DNA of 64,000 bases. It comes from Catonia carolina. Its lineage: Eukaryota; Arthropoda; Insecta; Hemiptera; Achilidae. Under the pieces are notes generated by a model. It made no database searches. It was not told the DNA's origin and was given only the letters and a program-made list of their open reading frames with translations. Of the stretch, positions 11,411 to 22,511 are shown piece after piece. The stretch spans positions 13,530,274 to 13,594,273 of the forward strand of contig JAQMRL010000014.1 in the NCBI GenBank assembly GCA_035578175.1, in the 5' to 3' direction. The translations under genes and the position numbers were made by a program. Position 1 is the stretch's first letter. Each line of letters opens with the position of its first letter.

Positions 11411-11810
11411 ACGTGTAAGGTTGTGTGAAAAGTTGAATACATTAAGTTTAGTTGGTCGTTAAGCACACACAGTGGGGGAGTTGGTTGTAAAAATTCATCC
11501 ATGATTAAAATTAGGTTATGTTTTTCACTTTACATTGTTTACTCATGGATAAACATAGGTTATATTTCATAATTTACATTGGTAAGATAAAGTCATCTGA
11601 TTATTTCACGACAGATATTTGTTATTTAGTCATTCTCTCCTTTCACTGGTGATTAATATTTATGTAAACAAATTTTGTTGTTTCCAGTAGCCTACTAATT
11701 GAGTTTAATTATATAATCGTGATTTAGCTTTTAACGTGTAAGGTTGTGTGAAAAGTTAAATGCTTTAAGTTAATTTGGTCATGAAGCATAGCGACGGGGT
11801 TGGTTGTAAA
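11411..11810. repeat. Direct repeat of about 85 bp around an HLE 5'-end remnant
   Basis: ACGTGTAAGGTTGTGTGAAA occurs at 11411 and again at 11734, and each continues into a related GTTGGTTGTAAAAA segment. Between them, 11497-11612 is a degenerate HLE 5' end (CATGATTAAAATTAGGTTAT to TTCACGACAGA). Confidence 0.65.
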
Positions 11811-12514
11811 AACATTAAATATTGATAAACGATGTCATTACTGTTGTAAATTTTGCAAATAAAAGTCGTTATAAGCGAAGTAATGTTTAAAGAATATGAA
11901 AACGGTATAAAAAAAAATCGAAGAGTACACTTTTAAAAATGGCCGATTTTATGTTTGATAGGGGGAGAAGTGTATTGTGTTGTGAGAAGATAGGTATTTT
12001 GAAGAGGGGTCAACTAACACACGCGCACACTCGTGCATTTTGTTGACGGAAAATCTATAGGGAAGATAAGAGCGATTTTACGGGAGATGTGGTGTAAAGA
12101 TGTATAGTACGCATGCGTGAAAACCTGCGCACATCTAATCTTATATAAGCGCAAGCTTTTCATGTCTAAAATAAGAGATCTAAATCCCCCTCCCCTTTTA
12201 ACTATAATCTATAGAAGTTGGTTTTTTGAGTTGTTAGAGAATGGTGTTTGAGAAGTCGATCAACAAAGGGTAGTTGTCATTAAAATATAAGGGTGGGGTG
12301 AATTATTGTGTAAACATGTTAAGTAATTTTACGGGTTACGTCTTTATTTATTGAATATTTCATTAGGAAATAAACGGTAAATCAAAGTTATTTTCCTGAA
12401 AATCAGAACATAATCAAAAGAATTGTTCCCATGGGAAAAGGAAAATTATTCCTTTTTGTGAGCTTACTCGAATACACGACAAAGAACTCAACGGTATAAA
12501 CGCCCAACTTTTAT
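11811..12514. other. Spacer, nothing recognised
   Basis: No stable frame, terminal repeat or RNA gene seen. A CpG-containing stretch near 12000-12140 (GCATGCGTG, CTGCGCACA) is unassigned. Confidence 0.5.
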
Positions 12515-12688
12515 TACTTTCTCTTGCCTATATGAATATATTGGAAGGAAAGTATTGTTTTCATGTCGATTTTTCGAAATCGAGTTTTCACCGGATCTAT
12601 ACGTTTTCAGACCCCCTGAACCCAAAAAACATGTTTTTAGCGATTGGTCTCTGTGTGTGTGTGTGTGTGTGTGCGTGTGCGTGCGTGC

Positions 12689-12720
<32 letters not shown>

Positions 12721-13513
12721 GTGTGTGTGTGTGTGTGCACAGAATATCTCAAGAACGGAACATCGTACAAACTTGAAACTTGAAACTTAAGTTACATATC
12801 ACTACCGGACCCGACACGAACATTTTTATCAAAATCGGTCAACCGGAAGTAATAGTTTATTCGTATAATTTTTCACTCTTTTGCGATTTTCTCAAAAACT
12901 AATCCTACGATTTTTTTTAAAATCGCCTGGTTTACTACATTTTTTATGCTCTACAATATAGGGTAGGCGCCATGTTTGCTGAAATTCTGCTTGAGGCTGT
13001 TTTTACGTAAAAACATTTTCTTTTTAAGATTGCAGCTTTAATATGCATTTTAGCGCAAAACGTTATATAATAAAAGTTGTAGAGAATGTAAAATTCTACA
13101 ACTTTTATTTCAAACATTTTTTTGTATAACGCTTAGTTTAGCGGTAATTTGCGATTTTCTGTTTTTTTTCTCACGATAAGGTGAGAAAAATCGATTTTTT
13201 TAACATTTCGGTCTTAGTATGCATTTTACGACAAAAGTGTATATAATTAAATTTATAGAAAATTAAAAGATCTACAACTTTTGTTTAGAGCATTTTTCTC
13301 TACAGAGCCTAGTTTAGCGTGAAAGCGTGATTTTCCGTATTTTTAAGCCAAACTGAGTTCGATTGTCATTTTGCGTCATTCACTCATGATTAAAATAAGG
13401 TTATGTTTTTGAGGTTAGTTTTTGGTTATTTCTAATATTTTATTAATAATGTTAGGTTTATTATTAATTATTTGCATTGGCAAGAGAAAGTTGTGTGAGT
13501 GTTTCACACCAGA
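12515..13513 (-). mobile_element. HLE (Helentron-like) reference copy, 999 bp
   Basis: The best complete copy. Left end (element 3'): TACTTTCTCTTGCC, then a palindrome around CCTATATGAATATAT(A)GG. Next come GTTTTCACCGGATCTA, CCCTGAACCCAAAAAACATG, GCGATTGGTCT, a (GT)n tract (12650-12738) and ATATCTCAAGAACGGAAC. Two related internal units follow, each containing TCTACAACTTTTATTT and CTTAGTTTAGCG (start points at 13101 and 13277, about 176 bp apart). The right end (element 5') has GGCAAGAGAAAGT and TTTCACACCAGA. Subterminal inverted repeats, a 3'-end hairpin, a fixed-site microsatellite, internal tandem units and no visible target duplication are the layout of DINE-1/HINE-type non-autonomous Helentrons. 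That class assignment is an inference: terminal TC is present, but a canonical CTRR end is not. Confidence 0.85.
12650..12738. repeat. (GT)n microsatellite at the HLE fixed site
   Basis: GT repeats interspersed with GC steps. The same position in other HLE copies has tracts of very different length. Confidence 0.95.
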
Positions 13514-13524
13514 TTTTTTTTAAT

Positions 13525-14857
13525 TACTCTTGCCTGTACGAATATAAGTTATAGGAAGGAAAGTATTGTTTTCATGTCGATTTTTTGAAATCGAGTTTTC
13601 ACCGGATATACACGTTTTTAGCGATTAGTCTGTGAGTGTGAACAAAAATATCTCAAGAACGGCACATCGTACGACTTTAAACTTAAAACTTAAGTTAGAT
13701 ACTACTACTGGACCCTACACGAATATTTTCTGCCCATAACAGACAGGTGGAGTGTCAAATTCACACTCAATCTGTTCGTTGCAGGGCTAAAATAAATAGT
13801 TCTGTTTCTTATCACATGGTCAGTCAATTAAATGACTGAATCATTCAAGAACAGAAGAGGTAGAGGTGTAAAAGACACTAATCAGAGTTATTTCCTCTGA
13901 AAGTAATGAATTTCACTATACAGCCAGATCCTGTGGTGAATGAAGTGAAGGTGTCATTTGCAGGGTGGAAAGTGAGTGCTTTTCGGAGGGCCTGGCATGC
14001 TGATAAGCATACTCTTTCAACTCAGTGAGGAAGGCAATGGTAAACCACCTTACTCCTCGTTTTTACTTAGTAAAACCTCTAGAGGTTCAAACCTGCCTTT
14101 CGGCTGTTGACCTAAACAACAACAACATGAATATTTTAATCAAAATCCATCAACCGGAAGAAGTAGTTTATTCGTGTCATTTTTCACTTTTTGCGATATT
14201 TTCAAAAACGGCTTCTACGATTATTTTAAAAATCGTTGAGGCGATTTTTAAAAAACTACAATGCTCTACAAGATAGCCTATGGGGTAGGCGCACCATGTC
14301 TGCTGAAATTCTAAGAGAGGTTATTTTCTCGTAAAATTGATTTTTTTTAATTGTAGTTTTAATATGCATTTTAACAAAAAAAATGTATAATAAAAGTTGT
14401 AGAGAATTTAAAATTAACTTTTATTTCAAACATTTTTTTGTGTAACGCTTTGTTTACCAATAATAAGCGATTTTATGTTTTTCTTCCACGAATATGTGTA
14501 AAGAATCGATTTTTTTAAGATTTCAGCATTAATATGCATTTTACGCCAAAAGAATAGGCTAAGTTTATTTAATAAAAATTTATAGATAATAAAAAAATCT
14601 AGGCCTACAACTCTTATTTTAAACATTTTTTCCTACAGAGCGATTTTCCTAGTTTAGCGTGAAAGAGTGATTTTTCGTATTATTATGTCAAACTGAGGTT
14701 TATTATTATTTAGCGTCTTTCACTCATAATTAATAACAGATTATGTTTATTGAGGTTAGGTTTTTTGTTCATTTCTAATGTTTTATTACTTATTTTAGGT
14801 TATATTGTTAATTATTTACATTGGCAAGAGAAAGTTGTGTGAGTGTTTCAGACCAGA
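13525..14857 (-). mobile_element. HLE copy directly behind the previous one, carrying SINE1
   Basis: Starts TACTCTTGCCTG only 11 bases after the terminus of the 12515-13513 copy, in the same orientation, and ends GACCAGA. It contains a whole SINE1 (13730-14128). TAGCCTA near 14275, TAGGCTA near 14552 and TAGGCCTA at 14600-14607 interrupt consensus TA sites. Confidence 0.82.
13730..14128 (+). mobile_element. SINE1 copy in HLE
   Basis: Full-length SINE1 from CTGCCCATAACAGACAGG to the AAACAACAACAAC tail. It is flanked by GAATATTTT (13721-13729 and 14129-14137). Confidence 0.9.
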
Positions 14858-14974
14858 TATTTTTTTTTTCAAATAACTTCAAATTAGTTCAACTTTTGAC
14901 AGCTTCGGGTCATTTATTGATGTAATTTTTTTGGATAAGTGTATTTATTCGCCTATAAAGGCAGGAAGGTGTTA

Positions 14975-15237
14975 AATTATTTACATTCGATCTGGTAGTT
15001 TCAGGGGTACAAAAAATAGTTCTATTTCTTATCACGTGGTCAGCCAATTATATAACTGAACCATTTAAGAACAGAAGAGGTAGAGGTGTTAAAGACACTG
15101 TTCAGAGATATCTCCTCTGAAAGTAATGAATTTTTTTGTACAGCCAGACACTGTGGTGAATGAAGTGAAGGTGTCATTTGACGGGTGCAAAGGAGATGCT
15201 TTTCGAAAGGGCCGGCATGCTGATAAGCATAGGCTAC
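14975..15237 (+). mobile_element. SINE1 copy, 3' truncated
   Basis: Diverged SINE1 from the GTGTTAAATTATTTACATTC head to GCTGATAAGCATAGGCTACT. The consensus GCATACTTTTCC is interrupted by TAGGCTA at 15230-15236. The last 110 bp, including the (AAC)n tail, are lost. Confidence 0.75.
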
Positions 15238-15244
15238 TTTGGTA

Positions 15245-16110
15245 ATTTATAGAATTTTTAATTCTCTACAATTTTTATGGGTGTATTAGGTTTTTAGGTT
15301 ACAACTTTTTAGGTTTTTAGGCTAAAATGCATATTAAACTCGCAATCATAAAAAAACAAATTTTTACGAGCAAGAATTTCAGCAGAAATGGCGTCTACCC
15401 TATCTTGTAGAGCATAAAAAATTTAGTAAATGAGGCGATTTAAAAAAAATCGTAGTAGTCGTTTGAGAAAATCGCAAGAAAGTGAAAAATGACACGAATA
15501 AACTACTACTTCCGGTTGATCGATTTTGATGAAAATATTCGTGTCGTGTCCTCTTGTGCTATCTAACTTAAATTTCAAGTTGCAAGTTCGTATGATGTTC
15601 CGTTCTTGAGATATTCTGTTCACACGCACACACACAGACCACAGACACACACTCAGACCAATCGCTGAAAACATATTTTTTGGGTTCATGTAGTCTGAAA
15701 AAATAAGTAATTTAGAGGTTCTTACCGAGTAGATAAAAAAAGAAGTAGGCCTATATGGAACCATCTTATCAGAAGAAGGGATACGCTAGTGGGGCATATC
15801 TTAAGACATCCGGGTATTGGACTATCAATAATGGAGGGTAATATTGAGGGAGTAAATTGTAGGGTAGGCAAAGATTAGAATACGTAAAGCAAATCACAAA
15901 AGATGTAGGGTGTTACAGGTATGTATATTTGAAACGACTTGCACAAGATACAACAGCTTGGAGAACTGCATCAAACCAGTTGAGAGACTGATGACAAAAA
16001 AAAGAAAAAAAAGCCGTCTGAAAACGTGTAGATCCGGTGAAAACTCGATTTGAAAAATCGACATGAAAACAATGCTTTCCTTCCTATATATTCATATAGG
16101 CAAGAGAAAG
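15245..16110 (+). mobile_element. HLE copy (5' truncated) interrupted by LINE-C
   Basis: Matches HLE from an internal unit (AATTCTCTACAATTTTTAT) through the microsatellite site to the hairpin CCTATATATTCATATAGG and GCAAGAGAAAGTA. LINE-C is inserted in the GGGGTCTGAAAACG segment. Confidence 0.8.
15702..16015 (+). mobile_element. LINE-C 3' fragment
   Basis: Plus-strand reading matches the LINE-C polymerase C-terminus (segments corresponding to VGHILRHPGI and GVNCRGRQ in the copy at 55973). It ends GACTGATGAC followed by a long A-rich tail. A 9 bp target duplication GTCTGAAAA is found at 15693-15701 and 16016-16024. Confidence 0.8.
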
Positions 16111-16560
16111 TAAAAAAATTAGTATTGTGATTAACAACGTGGTATATCGTCGTGTCCGACCGAAGCAGTTTCGGTTAACAGAGATTTTCCTTATAGAAAA
16201 TCTTTTACCTTCTCAATACATTTTCACTGCATATAGATAGCGCCTGTGTGAGTTATAGAACATTATGAAAGTTCGCTTAACGGTGACCGATAATATAAAT
16301 CATTTATTGCGAGGCAGCTGTCACTTGAGGCTGGAATAAACCGTACTCGTAGTCTGGCCAAGCCTGCCATTTCTTTTGCGTTTTGCTTCTGTATTTCTAG
16401 TCTCCACTCCATTAAAGCAGTCAGCCAGCCAACTATACTATTGCCTATTACTACTACATCATATAAACATTGTAATACCGGGAGTTTCAAAAATAAATTT
16501 CCGAAAATCGTAATTTTCCATCTAATCTTCAAAATTTATGTTTTTTAACACCCGGTATCT
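16111..16560. other. Spacer, nothing recognised
   Basis: A minus-strand frame of 89 codons (16263-16532) has no recognisable motif and no support as a gene. Confidence 0.45.
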
Positions 16561-16564
16561 TATT

Positions 16565-16745
16565 GTGTGTTGTTATATCATCAGCCAAAATTGGTTTGAT
16601 CCTTTTTATTAAGTTAAATGAGGAGTGAGGTGAGGTGGTTTGCCATTGCCTTCTTCACTGAGTAGAAAAGTTCAGCCCATCTCAAAGGCATTTACGTTTC
16701 ACCCTACTCTCTGTCTGCAAATTGATGGCCTCCGATAGAAGGGAG
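16565..16745 (-). mobile_element. Diverged relative of SINE1
   Basis: On the minus strand it shares the SINE1 core CTCAGTGAAGAAGGCAATGG with the following AAACCACCTC and a GGCTGATGA 3' end. The upstream body differs (GCCATCAATTTGCAGAC segment), so this is a separate SINE family with the same 3' domain. Confidence 0.6.
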
Positions 16746-16799
16746 CAATATGAAACCATTACAGAAAGCATACATCTAAAGTTTTTACTTTCTTTTACC

Positions 16800-17880
16800 T
16801 ATATAATTTTTTTTGCATCCAGGAGACTCCAAAGGGAGTATAAGGCATGTCAAGATAAAACTGATAAACTAAAAGTTTATCACCAATGATAAATTCATCA
16901 CTTACCACCAAACAATTGTTTCTGCTACTGTGTACTTCAGTAGGCTTGTCATGAACCCCGTTGAATCAAATATCACATAAAATAAAAAAAGTCAAACACA
17001 ATGATAAATTCATCACTTACCAATAATTTTTCCCCGCTACTGCTTAACTCAGTTGGGTTGTCATGAACCCCTTTGTATCAGAAAAAAAATAGTACACAAT
17101 AATTATTTGTTTCTTTAGAAGTTAAATACTTTTCAACCAAAACTATTTAGTGCACACTGTAAAATGTTTCATCAATCAAATATTGTTTTAGCTTTTTTTA
17201 AAAAACTTAAATGACTTAAATTGTCACAACTTTTTAAACCTTGTGGCAATTTATTGATGCATTTTCTACCTGCATAAGTTGGTTTTTGTTCAAACAATTT
17301 ACTGTTGTGATTAGCAACATAATAGTCGATTCTGTTTCTTGTGTAGTGGTTGTGAACATCTAATTCTGTAAAAAAGGTATTTTTTTAAGTACATTATCAC
17401 TTCAAAACTGTACAAAGAAGGAACTGTGACCAATTGCAGCTCTTTAAATAGTGATCTGCGTGAGGTAAGGTGATTGACTCCCATCATACACCTAACAGCT
17501 TTTTTCTGTATTTTAAAAACTCTTTCCATGTTACACTGTGATGAATTACATCATACTAATATGGCATACCTGATATGAGATAAAATTAAACCATGATTAG
17601 CTGCTATAAGCAATTTTTTTATCATTTAATCTGGCAATTTGTTTTAATGCAAATACCGCAGATGATACTTTACCACAAATTTGATCGGTGTAATAATTCC
17701 ACGATAGAGTCCTATCTAGTGACACTCCTAGAAACTTCACTGTTTGCATATGATCTAGGATGTTATTTTGTATGAATACATCCACTTCTCTGTTTTTCCT
17801 TACATTGTGTTTGTTTCTGTAATTGTAAGTACTGACACTTTTTCCCATTAACTGTTAACATTAATTCATTTAGAAATTGG
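16800..17880 (-). pseudogene. LINE-F (Jockey/CR1-like) reverse transcriptase C-terminal remnant
   Basis: Two minus-strand frames, 17848-17597 and 17529-17311, encode consecutive pieces of a non-LTR polymerase C-terminus: TVKFLGVSLDRTLSW, then KIQKKAVRCMMGV and KELQLVTVPSLY. This order is typical of Jockey- or CR1-type elements in insects. About 500 bp of 3' UTR follows, holding a direct repeat (GATAAATTCATCACTTACC at 16888 and 17003). The catalytic YxDD region is absent, so the copy is 5' truncated and frameshifted. Confidence 0.75.
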
Positions 17881-17907
17881 ACTACAGATTCTATGGTAAT
17901 ATGTGTA

Positions 17908-18343
17908 TGCTAATATAGGAAGGAAAATATTGTTTTCATGTCAATTTTTTGAAATCGAGTTTTCACCGGATCTACAAGTTTTGAGATCCCCTGAACCCAA
18001 AAAAACATGTTTTTAGCGATTGGTCTGTGTGTGGGGGTGTGTAAACAAAATATCTCAAGAACGGAACATCGTACGAACTTCAAACTTCAAACTTAAGTTA
18101 CATACCACAAGAGGACCACCGACACGAACATTTTCATGAAAATCGGTCAACCGGAAGTAGTAGTTTATTCGTGTCATTTTTCACTTTTTGCGATTTTTTC
18201 AAAAACGGCTCGTACGATTTTTTTTAAAATCGCCTAATTTACTAAATTTTTTATGCTCTACAAGATAGGGTAGGCGCCTTATCTGCTGAAATTCTTGGTA
18301 AAAGTGATTTCTTGAAAGAAATTTGTCTTTTTACGATTGTGTG
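17908..18343 (-). mobile_element. HLE copy, 3' part only
   Basis: Runs from ATATAGGAAGGAAAATATTG to the AAATTGTTTTT-equivalent region. The two terminal units and the 5' terminus are missing; SINE3 follows. Confidence 0.75.
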
Positions 18344-18344
18344 T

Positions 18345-18640
18345 AAATTGCAATCTGTTTAATTCAGAACTTTAAGCAACTTCACGACACAATGAGATGA
18401 GAATGATGTGTATGACGTGAAAATGAGGTGTAGTCTCGTACAGACCCAGGCTGGTCATTCCTGATAGAGTATGGTTAATTGAACCCAAACATCAAAGTTC
18501 CTCGATAACTACGCTCTATTATTCAAATTCGTATAAAAGTAACTACCATTACTAGGATTTGAAACAGATACCTTCGTCTCCCAAAATTAGCTCTTAAACC
18601 GGGGGTTTAATTATTAGCCTAAGGCCACGAAAAAATCAGA
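18345..18640 (-). mobile_element. SINE3 copy (old)
   Basis: Matches the SINE3 copies at 53613 and 53946 over GCAATCTGTTTAATTCAGAA, GATGTGTATGACGTG and the GTATAAAAGTAACTACC segment, with a B-box-like ATTTGAAAC remnant. It shares more than 300 bp, including downstream sequence, with 19585-19910, so the two are duplicates or relatives. Confidence 0.65.
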
Positions 18641-19584
18641 GCGATTTCCCATATTATTGTTATCTATATAGGCCTATAAATAAAATTGTGATTTTGTCTG
18701 TACAATTTTTCAAAGTGCCCCAAATTTGGTTTCTACGCCAGATCTACCACGTAAACACCGAAAATAAGTTCAGCTGAATTTTTATCTGTTTGTTTGTATA
18801 TTACGGCATCACGCAAGAACCGCCGACTAAATCCAATGAATTTCGTTATCTAAGTTCTGGACATAATTGAAATGAAATAGGCTATAAAATTTTTTAATAT
18901 AACAAAGGGACGGAGGAGTTCAGAGGGAGGGGTAAACCAAAAACTACGAATATCTCCGTTAAAAGTCAATGTATCAAAATATGGGTTAACATGTTATATA
19001 ATCGAAATTACGAAAAGTTTAAAGACGAATTAGTTTGATTATGTAAATTTGTTCATTTTCATGCATAATAACGGAGATATTACCTATAACAAAAAAACCC
19101 AATATTATTTTTAAAAGAATATTAACATACAAAATAAACAGAACAATAAACATAGGCCTACGCGCCGGTAAAACCCGTACTCATTCAGTCAGTTACCTAC
19201 CTACCTATTCCACCAGTACCCTATACACCTTTTCTCGGTCGCATGGTCAAAAATGAATCAGTCGTCTTAATAGTGGTCACCATTGTGGTGTTCCTAGTGT
19301 GATTTACCTTTCATTTATAATGAAAATAATAAAGCGCTGCATATCCTAATTTAAAAACACCCAGATCTCGCTTTTATTTTGTTTAACAACTTTTTTTTTC
19401 ATTAATAATAATGCTGACGTTGAAAGGAGGTACGAATAGATAACAATGAATGATTAAAGAATATCAGACCTAACAGGGATCGAACTCTGTACACCAACAG
19501 ACCGTCCACAGCACCAAGAAAACCGTTCGAAGAACAGGTACTTTAGCTAGGTAGTTAATCATATTTTATCCCTAATGTGTATAC
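18641..19584. other. Spacer with an imperfect inverted repeat
   Basis: AATATCTCCGTTA (about 18948) faces TAACGGAGATATT (about 19068), suggesting a small fold-back repeat. Nothing coding seen. Confidence 0.45.
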
Positions 19585-19910
19585 TTTGCAATCTGTTTAA
19601 TTCAGAACTTTAAGCAAACTTTTGACACAATCAGATGAGGATGATATGTATGACGTGGAAATGAGGTGTAGACTTGTACAGACTCTTGCTGATCATTCCT
19701 GATAGAGTGTGATTAATTGAACCCCAAACATCAAAGTACCCCGGTATAATAACTGTCTATTATTCAAATTCGTATAAAAGTAACTACTTTTACTAGGATT
19801 TGAACCAGATACCTTCGTCTCCCAAAATCAACTGTTAAACCGGGGGTTTAATTATTAAGCCCGCGAAAAAATCACAGCGATTTGCCATCATATTGTTATA
19901 TATTTATAAA
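19585..19910 (-). mobile_element. SINE3 copy (old)
   Basis: Second old copy, with the same GACGTGGAAATGAGGTGTAG and GGATTTGAACCAGATACC (B-box complement) segments as the younger copies. Confidence 0.65.
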
Positions 19911-20647
19911 TAGATAGATGATTAATGTAGAAACAAGTTTTAAGCCCGTGAGTGAATGAAGATTGACAAAAAATGATCTATAATCATTTGTTTTGCTTTC
20001 TCTGCTACTTAAGTTTAGAAACATATATAACTACTAAAGAAGGCTGTGGTAGAGACTAGAGAGAGGCATGTTTGAAATGTTGCAGTAGTAAATGGAATGG
20101 TGGTAGTTTGTGTGAAGGGGGGGGTCTGAAATTTATCATAATTTTCATATATATCATTCGAGTAGTAAGAATTCAATTATTTACACATCTATATATTTTG
20201 CCTGTGTACTTTTTTGAATATGTAATCGCCGCGTTGACTTTACCACGCTATATATTACTGATTTGTAAACTACTATAGGAAGATCAAAAAATAATTTGAC
20301 TATTTATTTTTCAATGATTGATATTTTCACGGTAAATAGAAGAGACGGTAGGGGTCACGTTAGGATGCGCAGTAGCCGATGACATCACCGGTGCTTAATA
20401 ACACGGCCAGCTGTTTGTATTAATTCGGTATTTGTGAATGTTGTCAGTCCGTCTAATTAGCAACTAACAGTATTATGTGAATTCCTTGTGCAGTTAGTTT
20501 AATCGAATATATTATTGAACATAATGAAAACTAGTAAATATTTAGGCTTACTAATAGTTATTATGTATTTAATTTTTTTGTTGTTGCTAATATTTAGTAC
20601 AACGTGTTTATATAGTGAGTTCTAATATAACTACATTGAACATTGTT

Positions 20648-20815
20648 TTGGGTTGTGCTAACAATGAAAAAATATAGCCTACATGAAAGATTTTCATTTC
20701 ACCGATTTCCGATAGATGAAACCTTAAGAAAAACATGATTGCATGCTTGTCGACGTGCAGACAATTTTTCGGTTGACTCTGCGCGTGTTAGTGTTGGTTA
20801 TATTAAGACTGTAAA
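20648..20815 (+). pseudogene. THAP-like domain remnant of the P-like transposase
   Basis: Translation gives GCANNEKI and then, in a shifted frame, HERFSFHRFPIDETLRKT, a stop, and LHACRRADNFSVDSARVSV. THAP domains have this pattern: a CxxC start, FhrFP, a W/L-rich helix and the FsvdsaRVC segment. The second zinc ligand pair and the first cysteine are degraded. The frame break coincides with a TAGCCTA heptamer at 20675-20681. The THAP fold is the DNA-binding domain of P transposase and THAP9. Confidence 0.65.
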
Positions 20816-20966
20816 GGTAAACGCGATTAAAAATCCGAACTTTGTAACTTTAATGCTACAAAAAATTAAAATCGTCTGCAGTTCCACATCATAAGATACC
20901 AACTCGCGAAATTGTTTAAAATTTCAGCTACTCCAAAAGAAATTTCTTGTTTTGCAAGGAGAAAAT

Positions 20967-21292
20967 AAATAGTTCTGTTTCTTATCACATGGTCAGCCAA
21001 TTTAATGACTGAATCATTTAAGAACAGAAGAGGTAGAGGTGTAAAAGACACTAATAAGAGTTATCTCCTCTGAAAGTAATGAATTTCATTATACAGCCAG
21101 ACTCTGTGGTGAATGAAGTGAAGGTGTCATTTGCAGAGTGGAAAATATGTGTTTTTCAGAGGGCCCGGCATGCTGATAAGCGTATTTTTCATTCAGTGAG
21201 GAAGGCAATGGTAAACCACCTCACTCCTCGTATTACTTAGTAAAACCTCTACAGGTTCAAACCAGCTTTTTGGCTGATGACCTAAACAACAA
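20967..21292 (+). mobile_element. SINE1 copy, 5' truncated
   Basis: Lacks the first 60-70 bp of SINE1 but has a 12 bp target duplication CAAGGAGAAAAT (20955-20966 and 21293-21304). The truncation therefore happened during insertion. Confidence 0.88.
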
Positions 21293-21720
21293 CAAGGAGA
21301 AAATTATGGTTGTTATGAACCTCTTATTGTTAATGAAAATAATCGTAATTCACACCGAACCTACAACGCAAAAAAATTTGAAGATTTTGTGGCGTTGAGG
21401 AACGAAAATTTGTCAGCGAGAAAAAATTACTGAAATTTTGCGACAAATAACTTATCGTATAACTTTAGGCCTAACTGTTAAATATTCACAACCATTTTAT
21501 TTTCCTACAAGTAGGCTACCGAATATCATGAATTTATTTATATTACAATTACAGACTTGTTTAAACAATTTTATTTCACAATGTGAATATCTGAAGACAA
21601 TCTGTTTACTTAAATCGTAAACGAAAAATGGCAGGTAATTAATTTATATTTTACTTAAATTTCATTACAATTTTATTCTTTATTATCATTCTCACTGTTA
21701 TTATTATTATTATTATTATT

Positions 21721-22112
21721 CTGCCCATAACAGACAGGTGGAGTGTCAAATTATTTACACTCAATCTGTTTGTTGCAGGACTAAAATAAATAGTTCTGTT
21801 TCTTATCACATGGTCAGCCAATTGAATGACTGAATCATTTAAGAGCAGAAGAGGTAGAGGTGTAAAAGACACTAATCAGAGTTATCTCCTCTGAAAGTAA
21901 TGAATTTCATTATACAGCCAGACCCTGTGGTGAATGAAGTGAAGGTGTCATTTGCAGAGTGGAAAATATGTGCTTTTCAGAGGGCCCGGCATGCTGATAA
22001 GCGTACTTCTCCACTCAGTGAGGAAGGCAATGGTAAACCACCTCACTCCTCGTTTTACTTAGTAAAACCTCTACAGGTTCAAACCAGCCTTTTGGCTGAT
22101 GACCTAAACAAC
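21721..22112 (+). mobile_element. SINE1 copy, full length
   Basis: Complete from CTGCCCATAACAG to CCTAAACAACA, inserted in a (TTA)n run that flanks both sides. Confidence 0.9.
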
Positions 22113-22511
22113 ATTATTATTATTATTATTAGACGAAACATAATTATTATATCCCAATATTAGTCTTGAATGTAGAAGAACAAAGTTAAAAAAACTGGTG
22201 CTTTTCGCACCAGTGACGTCATTTGCTAGTGACGGTATGTAGCCTACTCATAACGGCCGGTCATGCGCGTGACCCCTACCGTCTCTTCTATTTACCGTGG
22301 ATTTTTTCGCTTCCCGGATTCTCCTGTTAATTGACTGTTATCTTTCCAGTCAAAATTTCTGAAATTCCTTACTACGATATCGTCCTGTGTGATCATACGT
22401 TGAGTTGAGGTAATTTGATAAATTATCATAAAAATATAGTGACGTGTGTGTATGTGAACAAAATATCTGAATGGAATATCGTATTAAGTTGAAACTTAAG
22501 TTAGATACTAG

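Larger units (their letters stand above)
20328..22299 (+). mobile_element. P-element-like transposon, decayed, 1972 bp
   Basis: Perfect 32 bp terminal inverted repeats (20328-20359 and 22268-22299) begin CACGGTAAATAGAAGAGACG. Flanks are GATATTTT (20320-20327) and GATTTTTT (22300-22307), an 8 bp target duplication with one mismatch, the length made by P-type transposases. A subterminal inverted pair TGACATCACCGGTGC / GCACCAGTGACGTCA lies just inside both ends (about 20380 and 22206). A THAP-like DNA-binding segment starts near 20652. The catalytic region is not recognisable, and two SINE1 copies occupy about 720 bp of the interior, so the element is non-functional. Confidence 0.8.

Noticed and set aside
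12532..12783. Frames rich in CVCVCV or HTHTHT
   Set aside because: Translations of the (CA/GT)n tract and flanks of HLE copies, not proteins.
19480..19545. Minus-strand tRNA-like stretch with AGTTCGATCCCTG
   Set aside because: B box only; no convincing A box or cloverleaf by eye.
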